From positions 1-36,328 of the forward strand of contig JAAEPD010000482.1 of NCBI GenBank assembly GCA_024222455.1: a stretch of DNA of 36,328 nt. The letters are read 5' to 3'. The notes under the pieces were generated by a model, which saw only the letters and a list, made by a program, of their open reading frames with translations, searched no databases and was not told the DNA's origin. Source of the DNA: Aureispira sp. (lineage in GTDB: Bacteria; Bacteroidota; Bacteroidia; Chitinophagales; Saprospiraceae). Of the stretch, positions 8,786 through 16,404 are shown in pieces; the stretch's first letter is position 1, and each line of letters begins with the position of its first letter. The position numbers and the translations under genes were made by a program.

Positions 8786-9253
8786 ATGAAAAGGATCAAA
8801 GTAAAAAAGGGGCAAATACTACAGCAAATAGGGGATTTAAATACCAAAGGCTACCAAGTAGAATCGGGTTTATTACGCAGTTATTCTATAGATGAAAAGG
8901 GTAAAGAACATATATTTATGTTTGCTCCAGAAGGCTGGATGGTTAGTGATAATGTACCTCGTACAGAGCCTAGTGAATTATGTATAGATGTATTAGAGGA
9001 TGCTGTCCTTCTTCAAGTAGAAAAGAATTTTGATATAGAGATTAATATTTCGAAACTGGTCAAGCGAATGGCCGTTTTGCAAAAACGTATAATTATGCTG
9101 ATGAGTGCCTCTGCAATTGAGCGGTATGAGCACTTTATAGAAACCTATCCCGATATTGTCCAGCGTGTTCCACAACGAATGATAGCCTCTTATCTTGGCA
9201 TAACTCCAGAAGCCCTTAGTAAAGTGAAAAGAGAACGGTTATCAAAAAAATGA
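8786..9253 (+). CDS. Crp/Fnr-family transcriptional regulator
   Basis: The 155-residue protein has an N-terminal cyclic-nucleotide-binding-like beta roll (about residues 5-80, with the KKGQ..Q.GD start and a GLLRSY strand). A dimerisation helix spans about 90-115. A C-terminal helix-turn-helix follows at 129-152 (VPQRMIASYLGITPEALSKV), the typical Crp recognition region of Bacteroidota regulators. It lacks FNR-type cysteines and is shorter than classic Crp (about 210 aa). I chose ATG 8786 over an upstream TTG at 8738 because the conserved domain begins right after it and the upstream residues look non-coding. The DoxX-type gene begins 97 bases downstream. Crp/Fnr genes next to DoxX-like genes are common in this phylum, so this regulator may control it. 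Confidence 0.82.
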   Translation: MKRIKVKKGQILQQIGDLNTKGYQVESGLLRSYSIDEKGKEHIFMFAPEGWMVSDNVPRTEPSELCIDVLEDAVLLQVEKNFDIEINISKLVKRMAVLQKRIIMLMSASAIERYEHFIETYPDIVQRVPQRMIASYLGITPEALSKVKRERLSKK

Positions 9254-9350
9254 AACTAAATACTATTTCTTAATCTAGGTTAATGCATAGGATATTTTTA
9301 TGCCCTAAGTTTGTCCTATTACTAAAAACAAAAATTAAGAAAATAGTATC

Positions 9351-9719
9351 ATGAAAAACTTTAAAATAGCTTATTGGGTAAGTACTTGACTTTTGACAGC
9401 TTTATCATTGATGTCTGCTGGAATGTATATTTTTAATCATGCAGAAATAAGCAAAGTCTTTGTAGTTTTGGGGTATCCAAGTTATCTCTTATACCCTTTA
9501 GCAACAGCAAAGACATTAGGTTTAATTGCTATATGGACCAATAAATCTAAGGTTCTGAAAGAATGGGCTTATGCAGGATTTTTCTTTGATTTTATATTAG
9601 CTGCTTCTGCTCATTTTATGATAGGAGATGGCGAGTATGCTCCTGCTTTGGTGGCAATAGTCTTGTTGTTGGTATCACATTTTTCTTGGAAAAAGTTAGA
9701 AGGAAATACACAACTATAA
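9351..9719 (+). pseudogene. DoxX-like membrane protein gene with an in-frame TGA at codon 13
   Basis: The natural start is ATG 9351 (MKNFKIAYWVST), with TGA at 9387-9389 and then LLTALSLMSAGMYIFNH and onward in the same frame to TAA 9717. The typical family N-terminus reads like YW.STGLL, so the TGA most simply replaces a GGA glycine codon by one base change. The remainder (four hydrophobic helices, 108 residues from the TTG at 9393) is intact and conserved-looking, including KTLGLIAIW and the AHFMIGDG loop. If translation reinitiated at TTG 9393 the first helix would lose its start. DoxX-like proteins are small inner-membrane proteins of uncertain redox-related function. TGA followed by C is a leaky context, so limited readthrough is conceivable. 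Confidence 0.72.
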
Positions 9720-9724
9720 AAGAT

Positions 9725-9767
9725 GGAGGCTGCACTTTCCCAAAAAGTGCAGCCTCTATTATTTTTT
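9725..9767. terminator. Bidirectional terminator between the DoxX and symporter genes
   Basis: GAGGCTGCACTTT (9726-9738) pairs perfectly with AAAGTGCAGCCTC (9744-9756) across a five-base CCCAA loop. On the plus strand a TATTATTTTTT tail follows. The minus strand also leaves the hairpin into T-rich sequence. It lies six bases after the DoxX stop and ten bases after the symporter stop on the opposite strand, so it probably serves both. Confidence 0.88.
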
Positions 9768-11586
9768 AATGATCTTGTGCAGCGCCGGCACCTCTAGGTA
9801 TTCTAATGTTTTCTACAATCTCTTGAACCTCAGTAGGTGGAGGTGGCGTGAATTGACAGATAACTATAGAGACTACAAAATTGATGACCATCGCTATAGA
9901 GCCAAAACCTTCTGGAGATACACCAAACCACCAATCTTCAGAACTCGTTTCTCCAAATAAGTTGAACTTGAAGGTAAGCATATAGAACAACATAGACAGA
10001 AGTCCTACCACCATACCTGCAACAGCACCTTCCTTATTCATCCGTTTATAGAAAATTCCCAGCACAATAGCAGGGAAGAAGGAGGCAGCAGCCAACCCAA
10101 AGGCAAGTGCAACAACAGCCGCTACAAAACCAGGAGGATTTATCCCAAAATAACCTGCTACCACTACCGCAAAAGCTGCACTAATACGAGCTGCTAATAA
10201 TTCTTTTTTATCCGAAATATCAGGATTTATCTGTTTTTTGATCAAATCATGTGACACAGAGGTCGAAATAACCAATAATAGTCCTGCTGCTGTAGACAGT
10301 GCAGCAGCCAACCCGCCAGCTGCAACTAAGGCAATCACCCAATTTGGCAGCCCTGCAATCTCAGGATTAGCCAAAACAATTATATCCTTATCAATGTAAA
10401 GTTCATTAGCTGTCTTGATATTAGGATTGCTCAAAAGGCGTTCGCCATGAGCACCTTTACCTTCTATGAAAATAGGTTTTTTGCCTACAATAGAACTTCC
10501 ATTTACATACTGTATTTTACCGTCATTATTCTTGTCTGTCCAAGCCAAAAGACCTGTTTCTTCCCATTGTTTGAACCAGTCTGGCATATCTTGATAAGCT
10601 TGAGCAGTTTGAGTTTCGCTATCATAAACTGTTTGCAAAAGATTGGTTCTAGCGAAAGCAGCAATAGCAGGAGCTGTAGTGTATAATATAGCTATAAATA
10701 CCAGTGCATAACCTGCCGATTTTCTAGCCGATTTAACATCAGGCACCGTGAAAAAACGAACAATAACATGTGGAAGCCCTGCTGTACCAACCATTAAGGC
10801 AAGCGTAATAGCAAAAATATCAACCATCGATTTTTTATTGCTTGTATATTCCTCAAATCCAAGTTGAGTATGCAAACCATCCAATTTGTCTAGCAAATAA
10901 GTCCCATCTTCCAAAGAACCACCAAACCCCATTTGAGGCAATACATTACCCGTCATTTGTATCGAAATAAAGATAGCAGGTACCATAAACGCAAAAATCA
11001 AGACACAATATTGAGCTACTTGTGTATAGGTTATTCCCTTCATCCCACCCAAAACAGCATAGAAAAAGACAATCAACATTCCAATCACAACACCCCATTC
11101 TACAGAAGTTTCTAAGAATCTAGAGAACACAACACCTACACCACGCATTTGCCCAGCCACATAAGTGAATGACACAATGATAGCTGCAATAACAGCAACT
11201 GTACGAGCAGTATTAGAATAATAACGATCTCCAATAAAATCAGGCACTGTGAACTTCCCAAACTTACGAAGATAAGGGGCTAGCATTAGAGCCAAGAGCA
11301 CATAACCACCAGTCCAACCCATAAGGTAAACACCTCCATCATAGCCCATAAAAGAGATCAGACCAGCCATAGATATAAATGAGGCTGCAGACATCCAATC
11401 TGCTGCTGTGGCTATCCCATTAGTGAGTGGCGAAACACCACCTCCCGCTACATAAAAGTCTTTGGTAGAGCCAGCTCTAGACCATATAGCTATAAAAATG
11501 TATAAACTAAAAGTGAGTCCAACTAGGATATAAGTCCAAGATTGTACGCTCATGAGTAATAAGGGCATATCTGTAAAATAATGCAT
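9766..11586 (-). CDS. Sodium:solute symporter large subunit (SSS family, acetate/VC_2705-like)
   Basis: The 606-residue polytopic protein has about 13 membrane helices of the LeuT fold. Family landmarks are STKDFYVAGGGVSPLTNGIA (residues 40-59), the AADWMSAASFISMAG core, GGMKGITYTQVAQY (180-193) and STAAGLLLVISTSVSHDL (431-448). This is the ActP-like branch whose members pair with a small DUF4212 subunit, and that subunit is encoded directly upstream here. It would import a carboxylate such as acetate with Na+, but the substrate is inferred from the family. A hydrophilic insert of about 100 residues (320-415) contains an EF-hand-like loop, DKNNDGKI at 351-358. Translation may truly start at M12 (position 11553), where family similarity begins. 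A bidirectional terminator follows. Confidence 0.9.
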   Translation of the reverse strand: MHYFTDMPLLLMSVQSWTYILVGLTFSLYIFIAIWSRAGSTKDFYVAGGGVSPLTNGIATAADWMSAASFISMAGLISFMGYDGGVYLMGWTGGYVLLALMLAPYLRKFGKFTVPDFIGDRYYSNTARTVAVIAAIIVSFTYVAGQMRGVGVVFSRFLETSVEWGVVIGMLIVFFYAVLGGMKGITYTQVAQYCVLIFAFMVPAIFISIQMTGNVLPQMGFGGSLEDGTYLLDKLDGLHTQLGFEEYTSNKKSMVDIFAITLALMVGTAGLPHVIVRFFTVPDVKSARKSAGYALVFIAILYTTAPAIAAFARTNLLQTVYDSETQTAQAYQDMPDWFKQWEETGLLAWTDKNNDGKIQYVNGSSIVGKKPIFIEGKGAHGERLLSNPNIKTANELYIDKDIIVLANPEIAGLPNWVIALVAAGGLAAALSTAAGLLLVISTSVSHDLIKKQINPDISDKKELLAARISAAFAVVVAGYFGINPPGFVAAVVALAFGLAAASFFPAIVLGIFYKRMNKEGAVAGMVVGLLSMLFYMLTFKFNLFGETSSEDWWFGVSPEGFGSIAMVINFVVSIVICQFTPPPPTEVQEIVENIRIPRGAGAAQDH

Positions 11587-11643
11587 AAGATGTGGTATCT
11601 AGTCTTGTGATTTAGAGTGAGAATTGGCTGAAATAGAGAGGGT

Positions 11644-11937
11644 TTAATCTACGCCATACTTTTTATCTAGTCTATTCATTAATATGACATAGACAAAAAT
11701 CAGAATAACAAAGCAGTAGATAGAGCCCTGTTGTGCAAACCAAAAACCTAGTTTAAAACCTCCTAATTGAAATTGGTTAAGGCTGTCTACAAAAAGAATT
11801 CCTGCTCCAAACGAAACAGTAAACCAAATAAAAAGCAGTACAGCTAAGTATTTTAGGTTTTCGTGCCAGTATTCTTTGAGGTTTGGGGCTTTTTTCCCTT
11901 TGTTGGGTTGTTGTGAGTTTTCTATTGGCTCATCCAT
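11644..11937 (-). CDS. DUF4212 small subunit of a sodium/solute symporter
   Basis: The 97-residue protein starts MDEPIENSQQPNKGKKAP, with a soluble charged N-terminus and then YWHENLKYLAVLLFIWF. It has two TM helices (about residues 33-53 and 68-88) and ends NRLDKKYGVD. These are the hallmarks of the DUF4212 small subunit that accompanies VC_2705-type SSS symporters. I chose ATG at 11937. A longer frame opens at 12018, but its extra residues are serine- and leucine-rich and unlike the family. The symporter gene follows after 57 bases, so they form an operon. A terminator at 12059 separates this operon from the response regulator upstream, so it must have its own promoter in the ~120-base gap. 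Confidence 0.88.
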   Translation of the reverse strand: MDEPIENSQQPNKGKKAPNLKEYWHENLKYLAVLLFIWFTVSFGAGILFVDSLNQFQLGGFKLGFWFAQQGSIYCFVILIFVYVILMNRLDKKYGVD

Positions 11938-12058
11938 AGGTGTAGTAGATTTAAGAGTTGAATAGCATAATAATAAAAAAAATAGCTTAGAGCTAGTAAC
12001 TTTTGAGTCGCAATTCATAAAACAAGCAAGAAGAGTAGGGCAGCACTACCAAAAAAAT

Positions 12059-12095
12059 AAGAGCATCTTCAGGTCGAAGATGCTCTTGTTTTTTG
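12059..12095. terminator. Bidirectional terminator downstream of the response regulator
   Basis: AAGAGCATCTTC (12059-12070) pairs perfectly with GAAGATGCTCTT (12076-12087) around a five-base loop. On the minus strand a TTATTTTTTT tail follows, which suits termination of the response-regulator transcript ending at 12122. A GTTTTTT tail is also present on the plus strand. Confidence 0.85.
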
Positions 12096-12121
12096 TAGAT
12101 AAAGGCTTCTTAGAAGCTATC

Positions 12122-12835
12122 TTATTGTTGGAATTTATAACCAATTCCTTTTATCGTTTTAATATATTTATCACCAATTTTTTCTCGAATCTTTCTAATA
12201 TGCACATCTATAGTTCTGTTACCTACAATGACATCATTTCCCCATACATTCTTGAAAATCTCTTCTCTTGAAAACACTTTGCCAGGCTTAGAAGCCAATA
12301 AACAAAGTAATTCAAATTCTTTTTTAGCTAAGACAATTTTTTCATCAAGTGTTTCACCTCTCAACACTAAGTATTGCTCTTTGTCAATAGTTAAATCTGC
12401 AATGCGAATAGTGTTTTTGTTAGCATTAGAATCTGCAGTTGCAGGTGTTTTGCTGTATCTACGCAACAAGGCCGAAATTCGACTAACTAAAACTCTAGGT
12501 CGTATAGGTTTTGTGATATAATCATCACCCCCAACATCAAAACCTACAATTTGTGAGTAATCCTCACTACGAGCAGTCAAAAAGGCAATAATTGTATTAT
12601 CGAAGTCAGACATTGAGCGAAGCTCTCGACAAACTTCTACACCATCCAGTTCAGGCATCATTATATCTAATAAAATAAGATGCGGTTGGATTTTTTTAGC
12701 CATTTCCAATGCTTCTAAGCCATTGCGAGCAGTACTTACTTGGTAACCCTCTTTGATAAGATTATAACAGACAAACTCTAAAATATCAGGTTCATCATCT
12801 GCTATCAAAATTTTAAATTGGTTTGGACTTTCCAT
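12122..12835 (-). CDS. OmpR/PhoB-family two-component response regulator
   Basis: The 237-residue protein has a receiver domain (about 7-122) with acidic pair D13/D14, phospho-acceptor D57 in LLDIMMPELDG, switch residue T87 and conserved K109 in the TKP motif. A winged-helix DNA-binding domain (about 140-235) ends with TIDVHIRKIREKIG and IKGIGYKF. It is full length and every key residue is present. It should bind DNA as a dimer after phosphorylation by a sensor kinase. No kinase is encoded in the window, so it is an orphan locally. It lies upstream of the DUF4212/symporter operon on the same strand but is separated by a strong terminator. Control of that operon is possible but unproven. Confidence 0.92.
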   Translation of the reverse strand: MESPNQFKILIADDEPDILEFVCYNLIKEGYQVSTARNGLEALEMAKKIQPHLILLDIMMPELDGVEVCRELRSMSDFDNTIIAFLTARSEDYSQIVGFDVGGDDYITKPIRPRVLVSRISALLRRYSKTPATADSNANKNTIRIADLTIDKEQYLVLRGETLDEKIVLAKKEFELLCLLASKPGKVFSREEIFKNVWGNDVIVGNRTIDVHIRKIREKIGDKYIKTIKGIGYKFQQ

Positions 12836-12865
12836 GACGATTATTAATAGTTAAAATCAATGCGA

Positions 12866-12873
12866 CAAAAGTA
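12866..12873 (-). promoter_or_regulatory. Candidate -7 element for the response-regulator gene
   Basis: The minus strand reads TACTTTTG here, a match to the Bacteroidota TAnnTTTG element, about 31 bases before the ATG. No clean TTTG lies at the expected -33 distance, so the call rests on the -7 element alone. Confidence 0.3.
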
Positions 12874-12951
12874 ACTATTTCAATTATAAAAAACCACAGT
12901 CTATACTAATAATACTAATGTTAACTTTAGTGTAGTTGGGTATTTTGTTGA

Positions 12952-13275
12952 TTACCATATTATTACCTCTTTGATGAGATCTTCTTTTAGTTCAGTATTT
13001 ATCATTATCTTAATCTTCTCCTTCGCAAAACCTAATTCTTGACGTAGACTAGCTGCCATTATCTGGATCACTAGTTTCCCTTTTCGAAGGGTTATTTTTT
13101 TTGTGTTCTTAGCAATTGTGCCTCCCATCATCCGTTTCCAGATTTCACGGACACTAACCTCCATATATTTATCCATCAGACCGTAAGCCGCAATCATTTT
13201 TTTGATGGCGATACCTATTGATTCGTCATTTGTTTTTCGATAAGGGATGTATTTGTTTCTTTCGTTTAAATCCAT
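12952..13275 (-). CDS. DUF721 (DciA-like) family protein
   Basis: The 107-residue soluble protein has the DUF721 pattern: a helical N-terminus (ESIGIAIKKMIAAYGLMDKY), the VREIWKRMMGGTIAKNT segment around residues 42-58, then KGKLVIQIMAASLRQELGF (about 65-84) and a final strand-helix region. In many bacteria DUF721 proteins include DciA, a loader of the replicative helicase DnaB. In Bacteroidota they usually sit near recF, which is not in this window, so this copy is isolated. A role in replication is therefore a family-level expectation. It is monocistronic between the response regulator and the divergent DUF937 gene. Confidence 0.82.
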   Translation of the reverse strand: MDLNERNKYIPYRKTNDESIGIAIKKMIAAYGLMDKYMEVSVREIWKRMMGGTIAKNTKKITLRKGKLVIQIMAASLRQELGFAKEKIKIMINTELKEDLIKEVIIW

Positions 13276-13490
13276 GCTTTAAAGATACAGCTTATTTGCT
13301 AAATAAAAGGGCTAAAGCCTTTAGAATGTTCTAAAAAACTATTATTTTACATTTAGTTAAAAAAAGGTGTCTTTTTCAAAAAAAGTACGTCTAGTAGAAT
13401 AGAATAGGAAATTAGCTTACAATAAAGCCTTACATTTCTTGTTTAGAATAATTTTCTAATTGAATATAATAAGACTAAAAAAAACAAACT
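13276..13490. other. Intergenic region between divergent DUF721 and DUF937 genes
   Basis: This is 215 bases of very AT-rich sequence between two divergently transcribed genes. It contains a short perfect inverted repeat, TTTAGAA-TG-TTCTAAA (13319-13334), which could be an operator but is short enough to be chance. No clean TTTG/TAnnTTTG promoter pair was found. TACATTTC at 13431-13438 is a near match upstream of the DUF937 gene. Confidence 0.3.
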
Positions 13491-14138
13491 ATGGATTTAA
13501 TGAGTTTGCTGCAAGGCCAATTGACAGATAATACAGTATCTGATTTATCAAAACAAACAGGTATTAACGATCCTAAACAGACTAAAAAAGCTGCTAATCA
13601 AGTACTTTCTGCTTTGATTGGTGCTATGTCTAAAAATGCATCTAACGAACAAGGAGCAAATGCGTTAGCTGGTGCTTTAGAGCGTGACCATGATGGGTCT
13701 ATCTTAGATAATCTTTCAGGTCTTTTTGGTAGCAATAATCAACCTACATTACCAACTAGTCCTTTTGCTGTAAACAAGAATACAAATAATAACCTATCTG
13801 AGCGTTCTGCTAATGGAATGGGTATTTTGAAGCATGTATTAGGAGGAAATCAAGGTGGAATGGTACAAAAACTTAGTGGTATGTTGGGAATGAACCAAGG
13901 TTCTACATTAAGTTTGATGGCTTCTTTGGCTCCAATGCTTATGGGAACATTAGGTAAAGCTAAACAACAGCAAAATCTAAATCCTGGCGGTCTTGCTAGT
14001 CTTTTGAATAATCAACACCAGCAAAACGCAAAACAAAATAGCCAATTAGGTGGTTTGATGGGACTTTTGGATAGTGATGGTGATGGAAATGTAATTGATG
14101 ATATAGGAGGAATGTTAGGTGGTCTATTTGGAAAATAA
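13491..14138 (+). CDS. DUF937-family protein (YidB-like)
   Basis: The 215-residue protein starts MDLMSLLQGQLTDNTVSDLS. It shows the DUF937 pattern of short amphipathic helices: LSKQTGI, then KKAANQVLSALIGAMSKNAS, and the repeat-like ANALAGALERDHDGSILDNL. A low-complexity Asn/Gln-rich linker (about residues 85-110) separates a second helical repeat (GGMVQKLSGMLGMNQGSTLS, about 120-155). The C-terminus is Gly/Met-rich and carries DSDGDGNVIDDIGGMLGG, an acidic loop resembling a calcium-binding or dockerin-like loop. There is no signal peptide. DUF937 function is unknown. A clear terminator follows at 14179. Confidence 0.85.
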   Translation: MDLMSLLQGQLTDNTVSDLSKQTGINDPKQTKKAANQVLSALIGAMSKNASNEQGANALAGALERDHDGSILDNLSGLFGSNNQPTLPTSPFAVNKNTNNNLSERSANGMGILKHVLGGNQGGMVQKLSGMLGMNQGSTLSLMASLAPMLMGTLGKAKQQQNLNPGGLASLLNNQHQQNAKQNSQLGGLMGLLDSDGDGNVIDDIGGMLGGLFGK

Positions 14139-14178
14139 TTAGAGGATACAGTTTCTCTAATATATATAATATATTTGC

Positions 14179-14220
14179 AAGCCATTTTGAACAATTAAGT
14201 TCGAAGTGGCTTTTTTCTTT
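14179..14220 (+). terminator. Rho-independent terminator after the DUF937 gene
   Basis: AAGCCATTTTGAAC (14179-14192) pairs with GTTCGAAGTGGCTT (14199-14212), with two G-U pairs and a six-base loop. A run of T residues interrupted by one C follows. Confidence 0.82.
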
Positions 14221-14320
14221 TGTAGGCCTACTGGCTGTGGCTCAAAATGAGGAACTTTCTTTGAAGTCTAGATTGTTTCTGCAAAACAAAGCCTTCTAAA
14301 TAAACAACTAAATCTTTAAT

Positions 14321-14833
14321 ATGAAAAATAAGTTCCTTACAGTATTAAGTCTACTATTTTATGCTACAACTAGTTTTGCTCAATACAATTGGGAATTCAA
14401 AGTAAATAAACTTGATTCAAACAAAATCTCTGTTTACCTCAAATGTTATTTTGAAAACGAAGATGCAATCCTAGCAAGAGACACCTTAAACTTTCCATTT
14501 ATAATTGGGGCTAAAACTATTGGCTTTCTCAAAGGTCCCAAAATGAATGATTGGAAAGAAATTATTCCTCCTGTTTATATTGACTCTTCCTCTAGCTATC
14601 TTGTTTATAAAGATAGTTTAGCATTTAGCGGTGTTTTCGAACTTGATACAACTCAAAATTCATCTATGTTACATGTTCAATTTTTGGGTTTTGGAGCTCA
14701 GTCTAGTTCAGAGCTCTATAGAATAGATGAAGTAAATGCTTGCCTTTACTATATTATTAATGATAATGAAGAATTTGAAAAAATTCGTGCCGATGAAACA
14801 ACATTGGTTGAATGTCAGGTTATTAAAGAATAA
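14321..14833 (+). CDS. Secreted protein of unknown function
   Basis: The 170-residue product has a signal peptide (MKNKFLTVLSLLFYATTSFA, cut before Q21) and a mature domain of about 150 residues rich in beta-prone segments. The mature part has two cysteines, in VYLKCYF and NACLYY, and a third in VECQVIKE at the end. No family is recognised. It precedes the TIMP-like gene by 53 bases in the same direction, so co-expression is possible. Envelope location is inferred from the leader. Confidence 0.62.
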   Translation: MKNKFLTVLSLLFYATTSFAQYNWEFKVNKLDSNKISVYLKCYFENEDAILARDTLNFPFIIGAKTIGFLKGPKMNDWKEIIPPVYIDSSSSYLVYKDSLAFSGVFELDTTQNSSMLHVQFLGFGAQSSSELYRIDEVNACLYYIINDNEEFEKIRADETTLVECQVIKE

Positions 14834-14886
14834 AATTATAAGCCTGTATTAGTGACTGCAATTATATAAAAAAACACTCAATTCAA

Positions 14887-15441
14887 ATGAAAGTTATATT
14901 TATCCTTCTGCTTTCAGTCGTTACTTCCCATTCTTTAATGGCCTGTGGGTGTAATTATGGTAAGGCCGCTTATGAATATAAAAAACAAAATTTTATTGTA
15001 TATGGTAAGATTTTGAAAGTTGAGAAAAGTATTTTAAAAAAAACATTAACAACTCAAGTTTTAAAACGGTATAAGCAAGAACAAGGGCTTAGTAGTCTTG
15101 AAAAAGATTTTGATCTAAATCGGTCAATCTTAAAAGTTAAGGTGCTTATTTTGAAAAAATATAAAGGCAAAACGCGCTTAAAGAAGACCACAATCTATAC
15201 TCAAAATGCGCTAGGTGCTTGTGGAATTTCTGTTAGGGAAGGAGAGGAAATAATAATCTATGCTAATCTAGGTAAGTATGAATATAGCCATTATAAAAAG
15301 CTCAAAGCAACTTTGAAAAAACAGGAGAAACCTTACTTAAAGAAAAATTCATATTGGACAAGCATTTGTACTCGGACAACTTATAAAACAAAGGATGAAA
15401 TAGCTCTTCTTGATAAATTAGTGGAAGCTAAAAAACAGTAG
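14887..15441 (+). CDS. Exported TIMP/netrin-like (NTR fold) protein
   Basis: The 184-residue product has a hydrophobic leader ending at MA, directly followed by C20-G-C22. This is the mature CxC start that characterises TIMP/NTR-like bacterial proteins. The family pattern continues with NFIVYGKILKVEKS (about 36-49), a VKVLILKKYKGKTRL strand pair, YTQNALGACGI (a paired cysteine around 112) and a C-terminal YWTSICTRTTYK. These suggest disulphides in an oligonucleotide-binding-like beta barrel. An alternative is lipidation at C20, since LMAC resembles a weak lipobox. The region between residues 45 and 75 is lysine-rich and longer than usual. Functions of bacterial TIMP-like proteins are not established. 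Confidence 0.68.
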   Translation: MKVIFILLLSVVTSHSLMACGCNYGKAAYEYKKQNFIVYGKILKVEKSILKKTLTTQVLKRYKQEQGLSSLEKDFDLNRSILKVKVLILKKYKGKTRLKKTTIYTQNALGACGISVREGEEIIIYANLGKYEYSHYKKLKATLKKQEKPYLKKNSYWTSICTRTTYKTKDEIALLDKLVEAKKQ

Positions 15442-15476
15442 ATAATTAATAGACGCTAAACTATAAATTCTAACAC

Positions 15477-16310
15477 ATGAAACTAACATTAGGATATTCA
15501 CCTTGCCCCAACGATACCTTTATTTTTGATGCAATGGTGCATGGCAAAATAGATACAGAAGGTCTAGAATTTGATGTACAATTGGGAGATGTAGAGTTGC
15601 TAAATCAAAAAGCGTTCAAAGGCGAATTGGATATTACTAAATTAAGCTATCATGCCTATGCACATTTGACCAAAACATATATACTGCTTACTGCTGGTTC
15701 TGCATTAGGTAACAATTGTGGACCTCTCTTAATTGCTAAAAAAACGTTGGATAAGGATGCTGTAAATACTGCTAAGATTGCCATACCAGGGAAATACACC
15801 ACAGCCAATTTTTTATTAAGCCTAGCTTACCCTAATGCTCAAAATAAGGAAGAAGTTTTATTTTCAGATATAGAAAATAAGGTCTTGAATGGAGAGGTAG
15901 ATGCAGGTTTGATCATTCATGAAAATAGATTTACCTATCAAGATAAAGGTTTGGTCAAAATTATTGATTTGGGAGAGTATTGGGAGAGCCAAATGCAGTT
16001 GCCTATTCCACTAGGGGGTATAGTAATAAAAAGAACCTTAGAAGCAGAGATACAAGAAAGGGTAAATCGAGTGTTGCGTAGGAGTGTAGAATGGGCTTTT
16101 GAGAATACTCAAGAAGCCTTACCATACATAAGAGAGCATGCACAAGAGATGGAAGAAGCTGTTATGTTGCAGCATATAGGTTTGTATGTTAATGAATTTA
16201 GCATCGACTTAGGTGCAAAGGGTAAAGAGGCAATAGAAAAACTCTTTAGCACAGCACAAAAACAAGCACTTATACCAACCGTAACTCAGCCCTTATTTGT
16301 AAAGGCGTAA
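15477..16310 (+). CDS. mqnD: 1,4-dihydroxy-6-naphthoate synthase (futalosine pathway)
   Basis: The 277-residue protein has the periplasmic-binding-protein-like fold of MqnA/MqnD. The N-terminus (LGYSPCPNDTFIFDAMVHGK) carries the SPCPNDTF signature at residues 8-15, which is typical of MqnD. Other family segments are ELDITKLSYHAYAHL (about 57-71), SALGNNCGPLLIAKK (78-92) and IAIPGKYTTANFLLSL (101-116). The enzyme acts on cyclic de-hypoxanthine futalosine to release dihydroxynaphthoate, a step of menaquinone synthesis in the cytoplasm. The futalosine hydrolase gene mqnB lies 10 kb downstream in this same window, so the pathway assignment has independent support. A strong terminator follows at 16359. 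Confidence 0.93.
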   Translation: MKLTLGYSPCPNDTFIFDAMVHGKIDTEGLEFDVQLGDVELLNQKAFKGELDITKLSYHAYAHLTKTYILLTAGSALGNNCGPLLIAKKTLDKDAVNTAKIAIPGKYTTANFLLSLAYPNAQNKEEVLFSDIENKVLNGEVDAGLIIHENRFTYQDKGLVKIIDLGEYWESQMQLPIPLGGIVIKRTLEAEIQERVNRVLRRSVEWAFENTQEALPYIREHAQEMEEAVMLQHIGLYVNEFSIDLGAKGKEAIEKLFSTAQKQALIPTVTQPLFVKA

Positions 16311-16358
16311 TTTTGTATAGAAAAAATTGTAATCCTATAGAATATTTGTAATTTAGGC

Positions 16359-16386
16359 AGGTTGGAGCTTTCCAACCTTTTTTTAT
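16359..16386 (+). terminator. Rho-independent terminator after mqnD
   Basis: AGGTTGGA (16359-16366) pairs perfectly with TCCAACCT (16371-16378) over a GCTT loop, then an uninterrupted T-run to 16384. It ends only about 20 bases before the next ATG at 16405, leaving almost no room for a conventional promoter for that gene. Confidence 0.88.
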
Positions 16387-16404
16387 TCTAGAATTAATAG
16401 GACT

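Noticed and set aside
11938-12018. Longer N-terminus for the DUF4212 protein
   Set aside because: The added residues are unlike the family, whose soluble N-terminus begins at MDEPIEN.
14222-14231. GTAGGCCTAC palindrome
   Set aside because: Ten bases is too short to support an operator on its own. A related TAGGCCTA at 28183 overlaps a gene end and looks incidental.
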